From the NCBI GenBank assembly GCA_038373865.1, contig JAXGGA010004437.1, forward strand, positions 24,491 through 88,490: 64,000 bases of DNA. Direction: 5' to 3'. This document shows positions 22,534 to 34,217 of this stretch, in pieces. Each line of letters begins with the position of its first letter. The first letter of the stretch is position 1. Under the pieces are notes generated by a model that was given only the letters and a program-made list of their open reading frames with translations, was not told where the DNA came from and did not search any database. Origin of the DNA: Uloborus plumipes (Eukaryota > Arthropoda > Arachnida > Araneae > Uloboridae). The position numbers and the translations under genes were made by a program.

Positions 22534-23782
22534 CACCGCCAACTCGGCTATTTCGATCCATGAACTGCAGTTTCGTGTTTATTATGCACTCATCAGCATG
22601 GAATATGAAAGTAGCCGAGTTGAATGCAAAAATCCTTTTATTCAGCAAAGAGAGCCAAAAAAACTGGTAGCTAATGTGAAATCAGAATACCAGCGAGCGA
22701 CCGCACTTGGTACGGTACAACTCGTAAATTTTAAGGCAGAGCTCGGGTATAAAGCAGTGAGTAACCGCCCCAAGCAAGAGCTAAGGCAGGAACATGCAAT
22801 TCATCGCCAATTTCGATCCATGGAACCATGGACTGCAGTTTCATGCGTATTATGCACTCATTAGCATTCGGCTCTCTTTGCTCTATAAGAGGATTTTTGC
22901 CTCCAACTCGGCTACTTTCGTATTCCATGCTGATGAGTGCATAATAAGCACGAAACTGCAGTCCATGGATCGAAATAGCCGAGTTGGCGGTGTATTGCAT
23001 GTTCCTACCAGGGCTGCGGAGTCGGAGGATAAATGGTCGACTCCGACTCCGGGATTTTAAAACTTCCGACTCCGACTCCCGCTTTTTTTTATTATTTATT
23101 TTTTTTACCCAAAAGTGAAGAGGGAAAAACCCTAAACAAAAGTTGAAATTATTAAGTTCATTTTAAAAAGTTTCATTTTTATTCATGGTCGTAGCCAGGA
23201 CTCACTTTAGGGGAGGGAGGGTGTAGCAAGCTGGGGTATGCCTGTTGAAGGTCATGGGAGGTCATTGTGACCTCTCAAAATGTTCAATTTTCTCAAGAAT
23301 TCTCGCAGGTAATTTCACCACATTTACCTCAATTCTCAGAGGTCACTGTGACCTTCCAAAAAATCCATTTTCTCCAGAGCAAAAGACGAGTGCCGCTCTT
23401 GTCATTTGCCTCCGTTCAAAACTAATCCTTTTCTTGTTAAATGGCCAGACTTTATTTTAACACATTGCATTTTTGCTGCAAATATTTTTTTATTCACTTG
23501 CATAAGCCCAAACATAGCAATTCGTTTCACAAAGCAGACCCGCCATTTTGAAGCCTTTTTTAATGATCCAAGAGGCTTAGGATTTGGACATTGGACGCTG
23601 AAAATTTGTATTTGTTAGTTTCAAAGATATGTTTTCACCTCCATAAAATTTCATCCAATTCGGAGGTGGTAGGAGTCGACATGTTTTTCAGCGACTCCGA
23701 CTCTTTTGGTCCAAAATCACTCCGACTCCGCAGCCCTGGTTCCTACCTTAGCCCTTGCTTAGGAGCAGTTAATCACTGCTTT
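22534..23782. mobile_element. Hairpin-forming short retroposon, copy 2, with hAT inside and a partial inverted copy
   Basis: Same family as 8341-8737. The left arm CACCGCCAACTCGGC starts at 22534, and its inverse ends near 22994 with GAGTTGGCGGTGTATTGCAT. The tail CTTAGCCCTTGCTTAGGAGC resumes after the hAT element (23009-23738) and ends CACTGCTTT. Between the arms (about 22735-22865) sits a reversed partial copy (AAGCAGTGAGTAACCGCCCC onward). Short ORFs in opposite directions here are products of the palindrome. Confidence 0.65.
23009..23738. mobile_element. hAT-type non-autonomous element, 8-bp target duplication
   Basis: Ends CAGGGCTGCGGAGTCGGAG and CTCCGACTCCGCAGCCCTG, flanked by the exact 8-mer GTTCCTAC (23001-23008, 23739-23746). 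The subterminal zones repeat GACTCCGACTCC. Interior has an AGGTCACTGTGACCTTCC-type inverted word. Copy 1 of the host retroposon shows the uninterrupted site. Confidence 0.92.
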
Positions 23783-24949
23783 ACACCATTCAAGTCTTCG
23801 CATGAGACTGGTGTAAAATGAGATGAAATCAAAAATGAGCGTAAGCAAAGGGATGACTAAACAATGTTGGTATAGTAGTTAGAAGTTAGAATACATTTTC
23901 ATAAGAATCTGCTTCAAGTAAATCACTGTTTGCGAAATTGGAGAGATTTTACCTGTACAAAAAGCATTTTTTAAAACAAGATAAATAAATAACTATGCAT
24001 GGTTTGAAATATAAAACAGATTTTGGCCCCCCCCCCCCCTTTTCCAGAAATGATGAATGCAATCGTCTGCCGTCTGAGCGGATTTTATTTTTTCATTGGA
24101 TTCGTTCAGGAGACGTGTTGGTTTCTATTGATGTTTCCCCTCTCCTTCCTTCTCAGTTCTAGAAAAATAAAATATCGGACCAAACAGAAATGCTGCCATG
24201 GTGCATTTTCTTAATCAAGCTGTCACCCTTTTTTAAAATAAAACAGTTCAACAGACAGTATCTGCTGCAATTTGAAATTGAGTTTCTTTTACGGTTCAAC
24301 GGTAAGTTTAAAAGTACACTCAGCGAAACAAAGAGTACTGCTCACAGAATTGGCATTATTGCGGGCAGGGCTAATTTTCGGACCTTTTTTGAGCAAACAT
24401 ATATTTTCCTCGCATGAATTTCCTTACTTTTGCGCTGTATGTCTACTTTGATAAGCCAAATAATGATAGTGTTTGAAAGTTACAAAAAGCAATTCTTAAA
24501 TTTTATTTTGATTCAATAAGTGTAATGGAGATATTGTTAATGCTTCCCCCTCAAAAAAATCAACGTGACACATTCATTGATTGACATTCTTTCTGGAAAG
24601 TTACTTCTTGTGAAAAGAATTTTGAATGAACAACCCACAAAAAGTTGACAATGCTTTTAAATTTTATCCATGTTTCTTAGGAGACCGAGAATTTCAACAT
24701 TGTGTTTTACGAAGCACAACTGCCATTGCTGATTTCTGAGCTGATTTCTTTAGCACCTTAAAAAAAAATTTAAGATATTTTAAAGATTCATTCAAAGAAT
24801 GGTCCGAGGATGTTGAATACACAACGAAACAAAAACATAAACCCGGGAGGTTCTACATATAATTTTATAACAGAATTCTCGAAAATTACAATTACTAATA
24901 ACCCAAGTATTTTAAAGGAACTTTTTCTGCATTCCATGAGCCTGTTTTA

Positions 24950-24950
<1 letters not shown>
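23783..24950. other. Intron sequence with no assigned element
   Basis: C-run near 24028-24040. Nothing else recognised. Confidence 0.4.

Positions 24951-25004
<54 letters not shown>
24951..25004. repeat. (TA)n microsatellite
   Basis: About 54 bp of uninterrupted AT repeat, continuing on the other side of the following hAT element as 26066-26077. Confidence 0.95.
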
Positions 25005-25007
<3 letters not shown>

Positions 25008-26065
25008 TAGCGAGGCGTGACTTCAAGCGTCAGTCATCGCTAACTTTCAGGTCCCTAAAGAAATATACCGGACCATATGTTTCGCTCAGGCGTGTTTGTG
25101 ATAAGAAATTTCTGAAAATTTTGGGCTGCCGTTTCCGAAATTTAATTTTTCAGTTTTCGAAAATTTTATTTCCGTTAAAGCAGGAAATTCTCCTCACACA
25201 ATAAATGAAGTACACTTTGAAATGATAAAAATCATTCATGTTGTTTTTATGAGTTTTAAAACTAAATAGTAATTAAAAAATTCAACTAACCTTGTAAAAA
25301 TCTTGGTTCACATATGCTTCTTTTTCAATTTGAAAAGTTCAAGCTTGCTGAAATGCAAAGCTCGAACGGCAACGCGCACTACTTTTTATGAAAAACATTT
25401 TAATTGAAACTAAAAAGAGAGAGTAAAAAAACAAAACCACGCACACATATATTCGTTTTTGAAAGTTCGATGAAGTTCCAAAACACAAAAGGTAACAGTG
25501 TTTTCCCCATGCAAAACTATCGTTGCAAACAATATTGTCTTCGACCCGTCGAGCTCATATAGGCGCCATCGTAAGATAACAATATTTTTCTAACCGCAAC
25601 CCCTTTTCTTGAAAAATGTGACGCACCGAATTGAAAAAAAAAAAATAAAAAAGAATGAACGAAACAGGAGAAAAAAATCTCTACCCCCTCCCCATCCAAC
25701 CCCCACGATCCGCCAAAACTGAGAGTTGCCAGTAAAAACAAAATTTCCGCGGGTCATCGCCGATGAGTCTTTACTACATCTAAGGGAAGCTGTGAAAGAA
25801 TCTGATTGGCTGAAATGGCTGACAAGCGAAAAAACTTGCGCGCGCACACACAAAACCGATGCGATATCTGTAGCGATGACTGAAGGTCACGCCTAATCGT
25901 TTACTCAACAGATGGCACCACTAAAATAAAATTATTTGGAATATTAAATGATCCGAAAAAATAATCTGAAAATAAAATTTTAAAAACTTTAATTCTTCCA
26001 GTGCAAAACGAGGTTTGCCTTCAGGTCATCGGCGAATCGTTCGATGACTTGAGGCCTCGCTACTG
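25005..26065. mobile_element. hAT-type element inserted in a (TA)n tract
   Basis: Ends CAGTAGCGAGGC and GCCTCGCTACTG, flanked by ATATATAT on both sides, consistent with an 8-bp duplication inside the microsatellite. The left terminal ~40 bp are also mirrored internally at about 25870-25893 (GTAGCGATGACTGAAGGTCA). No transposase; 1061 bp. Confidence 0.75.
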
Positions 26066-26077
26066 ATATATATATAG

Positions 26078-26739
26078 TCTTTGTGCCTATCATCTATCGT
26101 ACTACTACATGTTTCATCTAAAAAGTTTTTTTTTTTCCTTTTAAAAAAGAAAAGTTGGAAAAGTAGGGGGAACTAGGAACAGAAAAGAAAAACGCCGTTA
26201 AAATAATCAAATTATTTTCCAATTGGAGAAATAGTCTCAATCTTGAAATGTATTTTGATGAAAATCGATCTGCGCGCGACAGAACTTTACGAGCAACAAA
26301 TTCTTCAACAAGCCACAGTCTTCTGGGAACGCAATAACATCGGAATTTCAATTCCAGACAGTTACCACAAATAGTTGAACGATACAATGCCCAGCACATA
26401 AACTCGGGAATGCAAGATACTTGCCCATACAAAGACCTCTCCTTTTAAGCATGACACAGAATATCGCCTGGCTTTCATCCAGGGCGCTGAAGTGCAGTGA
26501 ACGTTGTTGAGAACGCTCAGGCACATATGAAACCGTATTTATTAAACGTATCGAGGAAGGGATGAAGGGCAAGATCAACATGTTGAAAAAAACTTGTCAG
26601 TTTAAACAAAATTTTTCTCTCTCTCTCTTTCGTTTGAAAAGTGTTCAACAGCCAATAAAAAATAAAAAATAAAGTTTCAAATGCACTTTTAGCGAACTAT
26701 TCCCTGGGGGTGTCTCTGGGGGGGGGGATTATTCATGCT
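26078..26739. other. Intron sequence; less AT-rich patch 26255-26590 without gene evidence
   Basis: Two overlapping minus-strand ORFs (104 and 77 aa) lie here but show no recognisable motif and no splice support. A CT-repeat is near 26617-26629 and a G-run near 26719-26728. Confidence 0.35.
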
Positions 26740-26937
26740 AAAATGTTTATTTTAGCATGAAAAATATTTCTCAAAGGTGCTTAGTTTTTGTTTCCTAAGT
26801 ACTTCATAAAAATGCAAAAGCAAGGCATGATTTAATTTTCTTTTAAATCAGCAAAAAACAGCAATTCATTGAATGCCCGTTTTTTGAAAAAATACCGTTT
26901 AAATAAATCGAATTTTTGAATTACTGTTGTCTAGCGC
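26740..26937. repeat. Dispersed repeat, copy A
   Basis: About 200 bp matching 30350-30563 at roughly three of four positions, sharing AAATGTTTATTTTAGCAT, AAATCAGCAAAAAA, CGTTTAAATAAATCGA and TTGAATTACTG, TGTCTAGCGC. Class unknown. Confidence 0.6.
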
Positions 26938-27950
26938 TAAAGCTTCACGCGGGTCAGCAAGTTTATTTTATTAACAATTAATTTTTAAATTAGTCATAAA
27001 TTTTTGTTTTTGACAACGAAATATTAACACGTCGATGATGCGAAACCATAATCTTTCCACAACCAGAAATCACTGCAAGCACCAAAAGAAACTTTTACAG
27101 GAAAAGTTAAGCTATTGTTTTACAATGTTAATGATTTTTTCCCCGTCAGCAGATGCTGAAGTGTGTTAACGCTCTAGTAGAAATTATTTCTACTATTACA
27201 TACTACTTACTACCAGCTACTACTGTAAAATTAGCAATTTTGAGTTTATTACTGTAAAATTAGCTGATGCTTTACTGTAAAAGCAACATCAATATTTTAC
27301 AGTGTAGTAAAAAAATTGCCCTCTAACCAATGTTTCTTTAAATGACATTCGATAACGTACGAAAGAAAGAGAAAGTGCCAGGCCTATGCAATGACGTTCC
27401 AACCCCCCGAGTCGCCAGGGTAACTAATCCTGTCTTTTTTATATGTTTATTTATACATTATTTCCTTTTCTGTTCTGCTCAGAAAAGGACAGCTTCTCGA
27501 CTCCGGGATTTCCCCGGGAGTCTTGTGTAAGAAGACTCCTGGGGTTCCAGAAATATCCAGGAGACTAACATCCGGGGATACGGTTCTGGGAGGCAAATCG
27601 ATGATTTGTTTTAAGTAATTAATTTTTTTATGTATTTTCAAATGTACAGAAAAAATACAATTGAAGGAATCGGCTGACATTTTTTATCAGAATACTTTTG
27701 CACGTGTGCGTCTGAAATTTTAAATTATTTTCAGAGTTGGCAGGCGAGATAATCTCATTGAAAATTTAACTGCATCGTTCCAAAATAGATTTCGCTTCTG
27801 GTAGGAATCTGATAAAAACTCACAAAACAAGTTTAATTCTGTCTAATTTATTTTTACATCCTATAGTATCATTACTTTACATTAGTATCCAATTTCCAAA
27901 AGATTAATAGTTTTTTGTCTTTTGGAAAACTTTTGGTTTTTATCTTTTGG
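26938..27950. other. Intron sequence with short TACTGTAAAATTAG repeats at 27180-27310
   Basis: Several copies of TACTGTAAAA in both orientations between 27220 and 27305. Otherwise unremarkable. Confidence 0.4.
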
Positions 27951-28058
27951 CTTATACTTTTTTTTCCCCCGCCTTAGTTACAAGCATTTTTCCACCGATT
28001 TCTTGCTGACTCAAGTTCTAACTGGACACTGAGGCTTTAACAGCTATTTATTCTGCTA

Positions 28059-28674
28059 CAGGGCTCGAAAAATCTTTAAACTTTTACATGCCCTGCCGGG
28101 CATGTTTGTCTAAAAAGTACATGCCCGAATAAAATTTTTACCTGCCCATTTTTATTTTTGTTGTTTATAAATAAAAACATTTGAATTTGTCGTACAGTGT
28201 TAAGACGTTGATTGCCAAGCTACAAAACATACATAGCATATGAGCTGGGCTAAATACAATGTACCTGTCAATTAGCTTTTACTTTCATCTCCTCAGAAGT
28301 CAAATATCCATATTAATGTCATTGTAAAAGACAAATTCTAATCGGGAGGAAAACAGCAAATCACATATAAGCTAACTCAAATTCTATTCTGTCAGCTAAA
28401 AGGATATACTACAAATTATCATCTCCTACTTGGGCAGTCAACATGTTAAACAGACAAAATATTAAATTTGCAGTTTTGTATCTGAATTAAGAATTATTTT
28501 AATCTTAACATATGTGGTAATTTTTTCCGAAAATACGAAATAATAAAGTTTAGGAAAGAAATATTTGATCGTAAAATTACATGGCCAGCTGGGCATGTAA
28601 GGGTTGAAGATTCATGCCCGATCAGAAATTTTACATGCCCCGGGCATGTTGGGCAATATAATTTTCGAGCCCTG
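28059..28674. mobile_element. hAT-type MITE in LINE coding remnant, 8-bp duplication
   Basis: Ends CAGGGCTCGAAAAATC and ATTTTCGAGCCCTG, flanked by exact TTCTGCTA (28051-28058, 28675-28682). Subterminal zones carry ACATGCCC/GGGCATGT words in both arms. Non-coding, 616 bp. Confidence 0.92.
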
Positions 28675-29086
28675 TTCTGCTATAAGTTGGTGGACTGTAA
28701 GCTTTGTATTTGTGGTGAAGCTGATGGAAACGTGCAGCATTCACTTCTGAGCTGCAAGTTACATGCCAGTGCCAGAACTGTATTAAGGAAAAGTTTGTCA
28801 AATCTGTCCTGTTGTTGGCCTCCTGTTTTTTCAGATCTCGTAAGAAGTACTGAGAGACTTGCTGTTTTTAGGACTTTTCTTCTGTCTTTGGGACTTCAGT
28901 TGTTTTTGTTTTTGTGTTTCCTGTGTTGTGTGTTTTTGTTTGTGGTTTTTTACCTTTGTTCGTGTTTTCTTTTTGTCTTACTTCTTCTTGATTGTGTTTT
29001 TATTTTGCGTCTTCGTCGTTTTTTTTTTTTTTTTTGTCGTGTTTATTTGATTGTGTATTTTGTTGTTTTGTTTTACTTATCTTGAT

Positions 29087-29937
29087 CAGTGGTCGGAAGT
29101 AGCGCGCTACAAGTAGCGAAACTACTGTAGTAGCTACATTTTTTAGTAGTTTGTGGTGTAGCGCACTACTTTAGAAAAAAAAGTAGAGTAGTGAGTAGCG
29201 CGATGCAAAAAAAATAGTAGTTTGTAGCGATTTCTGGAAACTACTTTTAAATTAAAAAAAAAATAATAATAATAATAAAAACAAATTTAAAAAGAAAACG
29301 AAGGAAAGAAACGAGTTTTAATAGACCCTGACTGGTGCAAATTTTGCACGAGTACAGCAGCGGACGCAATGAGAAATAAGAACCATAAAAATATGAGCTG
29401 GATCTTAAATACATCATTTTGACAGAACAGATTCTATCTGTTTGATGCCATTGGCTTATTTGGCGTCATAATTTTTATATTCCTTCAAATAATTTTCATG
29501 TTCCTAAATATTCAATGGCAAGAAATTATAAAAAAATTGACGGTTGAATTCTTTCAATCTTTTAACTTTTGAATCCTTTCTTGTGGTGAAGATTTGTAAA
29601 AATAGCAAAAAAAAATCTAAAAAGGACAAATTTTAGCAAAAAAAAAAAAAGAAACAAAAAGGAAAAGTAACAAATAAATTCAAAGACAGTTCCTTGTTCT
29701 GTTCCATATTTAAATGAGTTAATTTATTAAAGTAAACCAATTTTCGAATTTTTTCGGCCAGTCCTCAAACGGTGTAAGCTTTTTATTTATTTATATTTTA
29801 AAAAGTAGCGATGTAGCGACTACAATTCAAAAGCAGTTTGTAGTCGCTACATTTTACAAAAAGAAGTTGTAGTTAACTACATTTGTAACAAAGAAGTTGT
29901 AGTTCGCTACAAAAGAAAGTAGTTTTTCCAACCACTG
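29087..29937. mobile_element. hAT-type MITE in LINE 3' tail, 8-bp duplication
   Basis: Ends CAGTGGTCGGAAGTAG and (reverse complement of right end) CAGTGGTTGGAAAAAC, flanked by exact ATCTTGAT (29079-29086, 29938-29945). Both subterminal regions consist of GTAGCGxTAC/GTAGCTAC words. 851 bp, non-coding. Confidence 0.92.
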
Positions 29938-30349
29938 ATCTTGATTTTGTTTTTGATTTACTTCTTCATTGTGTTTTTGTCGTGCGTGTTCGAATGTGTA
30001 ATATGTTTTGCTAACTTTTGCAATTATATTACTTACTTCTGTAAGCCTCATGTTATACTTTGTGGTGCATGAGGAATTTATTTTCACGTAAATAAAAAAA
30101 AATAATATTTTTTATGTTAAAAAAAAGGCTCAAAAAAGAGTATGTCGGATCCGACCCAACAAGTAGTTTATGTGTGATCTTAAACCACCGTAGTAGAGGA
30201 GGGTTAAACAAGATTAAAGGCGATTGTTTTTATTTATTTTTTTAATTGTCAAGATTTTAAAAACTTCTCTCGAATTTCCAAGAGAATACAACCAAAACTC
30301 ATTGAAAGATTTTGAAAAAGTTTTTCTGTTATACCGAGAGCGGAGAAGA

Positions 30350-30563
30350 AAATGTTTATTTTAGCATAATACAAACGTAAGTATAATATTTCTTGCAGGT
30401 ACTTCTTTTTGTTGTTGTTTCCTTAATACCTCATATAAATACAAAAGTAAGGCGTGATTTTATTTTCTTTAAAATCAGCAAAAAATCTCATTCACTACGT
30501 GCATGTTTTCGCAAGATTATCGTTTAAATAAATCGATTTGTTGAATTACTGCTGTCTAGCGCG
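30350..30563. repeat. Dispersed repeat, copy B (interrupted by a hAT)
   Basis: Partner of 26740-26937. Homology resumes right of the hAT with GCGGGTCA...TTAACAATTA, which also follows copy A, so the hAT landed inside this repeat. Confidence 0.6.
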
Positions 30564-31050
30564 CAGGCCCTGATTATCGCACAGGCCGACTAGGCCTGGG
30601 ACCCCATCTTCCTCAGGGGACTCTTAATTTTGGAAAATCTTATGCTTAGCAAAAAAAAAGTATCTTTTTTCATTAATAAACCAAATACGGAAGAAAAAGA
30701 TTCCGAAAAAATAATTCTTTGGGAAATATCCTGCTTTTTCTTTGAATTCTTATGTTAGTGTGCATGGGAGGGGGCGGGGGATCGATATACTCTTCACTTG
30801 TTAATTGACCTATAAATATATCGAATTATAAAATGAATATAAAGGGGTAGTGGTACTAAGCATGTGCAAGCAGTGTGACTGTACAGGGCAACTGAGTTCT
30901 GTATACAAGGATTAGTTGTATACCCAGGGGTACGACCAAAAAGGTCGGTTACTTCTTTTTATACTAATGATTTTTTTTAGACGTAATTATAGGGGGTGGG
31001 CTCCAAATTATTGTGGGCCTAGGGCCTCACTCTTGGTTAGTCGGGCATTG
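30564..31050. mobile_element. hAT-type element, 8-bp duplication
   Basis: Left end CAGGCCCTGATTATCGCACA; right end in reverse complement CAATGCCCGACTAACCAAGA; both lead into AGGCC...GACTAGGCC/GGCCCTAGG words. Flanked by exact CTAGCGCG (30556-30563, 31051-31058). 487 bp, non-coding. Confidence 0.85.
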
Positions 31051-31058
31051 CTAGCGCG

Positions 31059-32179
31059 GGTCACCTATTTAACAATTATCTCAGCACAGGACCGAATTTC
31101 GACTATCCACTTCTACACTCTACAGAACGATTTTCAGAACGGCGGAAGTAGAGCAACAGCACTAAAGAGCTTCCGCCCCGGATATCCAAAGCTCGCGAGC
31201 AAGGGTTCTTTCCGCCAGAATATTGCCGGGACGCATTCTTTTCTTGCCATCGACGCAGACGTAACGGCAGCCAAGGGCAAGTTCATCGGCGATCGATAAC
31301 GAACCAAGATTAAGGACTAAATAAAAAAAGGGCAGACACCAGAAGAGAAGGCGAACACTCTCCGACAGATCTGATTACTACGCTACTATAAAGCAAGTTG
31401 CTGGATGGTTACAGTTACTTTTCGTACGTGCACGGATGAATGATTTCCAATTCGCATTTCTCGGAGCCGAAATATTGATGTTTGGTTATTTAATATTTTG
31501 CTGTTTGTCATGGGGGGGGGGGGGAGTTTCCGCTTAGTTTTTCATGCGAGTAAAAAAAGTTTCAAATGAGGATGCTCAATTAGTGCAAAAAAAAGCTCCA
31601 GGAAGAAAAAAAAGAGCAAGATTTAATACATTATACTGGAATTTAGTTACTGGCTTTTTGCAAGAAAAAAACGAGTTGGAATTTCATTAATAGCTGAAAC
31701 GGTTTCACAGATGTGTTTCGTGAAACTATCTATACACAGCATATCGAGGAATATGAAAAAGTAACAACACTGTCGCGGTTTTCATAAAAATAGTAGTTCC
31801 GTTAATATTTATCAATTTGTTTCAAAGTGAAAGTAAAAGTAATAGTTTTTAACTAAGACACAATTCAAAAGAGTAAAAAATCGTTTATTTGGAAAATGCA
31901 AGGAGTATCATTTCTACTGGGAGAACTTTTTGAAGAACAAGGACAGAAGATGAGCTGCAATAAATCCAAATCCCACAACTCCGTGTTTTTTTCCTTTCAG
32001 GTTATCCAAAGGAAAACGTTTTCGTGGAAAAATTTGACACTTAGACACGAGGGAGGTTGTTGAATCAAGCGTTTCCCAACTGTGGTCACGCGACTTGTTG
32101 GTTGATGGTACACGAAAAATAATCAGTAATGGCGGTCATAAAAAAACTCTATTAAAGATCACAGAAATTTTTGTTCCTT
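31059..32179. other. Intron sequence with a GC-richer patch at 31125-31300
   Basis: 31125-31300 has clearly higher GC than its surroundings and lies in the open part of a 127-aa ORF, but I recognise no protein and see no splice pair. G-run at 31513-31524. The rest is unremarkable. Confidence 0.35.
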
Positions 32180-34058
32180 GAGAACTGTTTTCGATACTTA
32201 AAATGGCGACGTTTTCCTTTCTTGAACAGCGTGCAATCATTCGTTATCTGAATTTGCGTGGTGTGACACCAATTGAAATTCATCGACGGCTTAAGGCAGG
32301 GGTGGCCAACCTTTTTAGGGAGAGTGCAACTATCTGGAGAGAAAAAGCTCAGCGTGTCACATTGTATTTTTTCAACAAACTGAAAATTTTTAAAAAGTTA
32401 AAAATAGATTTTAGGTTGTGCAATTAATGTAATTCCTACTCAAATGAAACATTTTTTCTCGTAAATCTGAGCAATTGAAATCTAAATGATAATAAAGATA
32501 AAACAAGTCCAAACTTAAGAGTTATCGTTAATAAACACTTTTATAAGTTCTGTCAGTTGGCTTATGCTTAAAAAAGAAACAAATAACATCAAACATTCTA
32601 TTCTTAAAATTAAACAGTCTGTACTTAATGTGGTTTATGAGTCTGTATCTTTTTTACCGTCTTTAATTTTAAGATTAGTTCTTGAGAATCCTAAGAAGTT
32701 TAAGTGTTTTAAGTGCTATCAATTAATATTCAACAGCATTTGATTTTTCTGTATTCATAACAAAAAAATTGTTTAGAAACGTATTTTGAACCAAATCTAC
32801 GACGGCATTAGACGGCTAAAGCGTGTAAATGTGAAAAAAAATTTGTTGGTATAAATTTCCAAATTTCTTTATTACGTGGATGACTTTCTGTTGAAGTAAG
32901 CTCTTATATTTGATTACCAATGCAAAAGATCAGTAATTCTGATTTGGATTTCAGAAGGGTAACAAGTACCGTCTTGCAGAGAAATAGACAAAGAATTTGA
33001 AAGGATCAGCATTTTTTTTTTATTATTATTCTGTAACTCATCAAACCTACCACTAAATGTGTACGTATTAAATTTAATGTTTTATTCTTTTTCCTTCTAA
33101 GTAGAGAGAGAGAGAGATAAACTGAAGTTTCATCATGAAAGAATGTAGATGGCCTATACTGGTTTAGGAAACTTTTTTTGTACAATCTTAAATTTAAATT
33201 ACTTAAACGCCGGATAATAAGCGATGAAATAGCTAAATTCATTTGCTATTCTTCATTCCTATGTAGCAAGTCCTCATTCTTTCCTTCCAGACATTTTAAA
33301 AAACGCACTCCCTAAAATTTTAAAATGTTATGACTATTTTTCCTTTGGACAGCTATTGCACATTTCAATGAAGGAGTAACTTGCCATGCTCTCCTTTTCT
33401 CCTGGGAAAAGTTCACAAAACATTCAGAGCTCTAATTCGTAGTTTGTTAATACAGTGGGGGGCTACAGGTTCACCAACAGCGAAAAAGTATCATTCTTTG
33501 GCAAGGAGTTTGTGATAAATAATTCGATGCTACTTTTGAAGTTTTTTCCCCAAATTATTTTCAAGTAATATAACAAAAACAATTTAAGGATCCTCATTTG
33601 TAAAACCATACCGAATTTCGTCCAATCTGGTTTCTTAATTTTAGTTGCAGAGTTTTTTGTAAAATTTCATCACCCGTAGCTGAAACTGTTGCAGATCAAG
33701 AATCCATTTATTTGCAGCATCGAAAGTTTCATTCGTGTCAAGCTCAAATGTGCTTTACAAAGCATTGTCTGTAACGTCACAGTTTTCGTTGGATGTTCGA
33801 AGCTAATGCTAAGTACTTTGCAATATTGTTGTTCAGACAATTTGTAAGCCAGCCTCCTGACACTTAATCGTGAAAATATCATTATATTTATCAGTTTAAG
33901 GGTTTTAGTTTTATCAATATTTTTGAGATCGACATTTTTTCTACAATTTTGGAGTTTTTTCAAAAAGTCTTCGCGTGCCACTGTTACTGCTCTGCCGTGC
34001 CACATTGTGGCACGCGTGCCGTGGGTTGGTCACCCCAGGCTTAAGGAGACATGTGGTG
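32180..34058 (+). pseudogene. mariner-type transposase N-terminus, left inverted arm, split by a hAT
   Basis: From ATG 32203: MATFSFLEQRAIIRYLNLRG, VTPIEIHRRL, then (after removing the hAT with one duplication) KETCGGGIMDVSKV-SWV, the N-terminal helix-turn-helix of mariner/SETMAR-type transposases. It stops at a TGA soon after SWV and then decays. No DDE/D domain is present. The same segment occurs inverted at 35658-35786. Confidence 0.7.
32297..34038. mobile_element. hAT-type element with 8-bp duplication and visible empty site
   Basis: Ends CAGGGGTGGCCAACC and GGTTGGTCACCCCAG, flanked by GCTTAAGG (32289-32296, 34039-34046). The inverted mariner arm at 35658-35786 carries the uninterrupted sequence (one base changed), which confirms insertion. 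It is 1742 bp. The minus-strand 111-aa ORF at its right side shows no recognisable hAT transposase motif. Confidence 0.9.
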
Positions 34059-34217
34059 GTGGGATTATGGATGTGTCCAAAGTGTGTTCGTGGGTGTGAG
34101 TCATTCGGCGATACCCCAAAACAATTCTCTTCACTTTCTCGATCCTGTCGTCAGACCGGCTTGTGCGAGCCTGAGGTTGTTTCGGTTTGTTTTCAGACGA
34201 TATTTTGACTTCATTAA

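Larger units (their letters stand above)
27960..30125 (+). pseudogene. Decayed LINE 3' part (jockey/RNase H-clade-like C-terminus and T-rich 3' UTR)
   Basis: Spliced across the hAT at 28059-28674, the plus strand reads LTGH-GFNSYLFCYKLVDCK, then CICGEADGNVQHSLLSC, the C-x-C-G...H-x4-C knuckle typical of the C-terminal end of jockey/R1-like non-LTR ORF2. After about 28880 it becomes a T-rich tail with TTGTTTTTG words, interrupted by a second hAT (29087-29937), and ends near an A-rich AATAAAAAAAAATAATA at 30088. A stop follows LTGH. Fragment only; no reverse-transcriptase core here. Confidence 0.65.

Noticed and set aside
24810..25010. 66-aa ORF ending in an Ile-Tyr repeat
   Set aside because: Translation of the (TA)n microsatellite; the same happens at 37434-37661.
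26118..26581. Overlapping minus-strand ORFs in a less AT-rich patch
   Set aside because: No splice signals in register and no family signature; left as unannotated intron sequence.
28859..29050. Hydrophobic, Phe/Leu/Cys-rich ORF resembling a membrane protein
   Set aside because: Produced by a T-rich LINE 3' tail; hydrophobicity comes from TTT/TTG codons.
30916..31299. 127-aa plus-strand ORF
   Set aside because: Starts inside a hAT element and crosses its target duplication into a dispersed repeat; no motif recognised.
33670..34005. 111-aa minus-strand ORF inside the hAT at 32297-34038
   Set aside because: Could be transposase debris, but I see no hAT dimerisation or catalytic motif, so it is not called.
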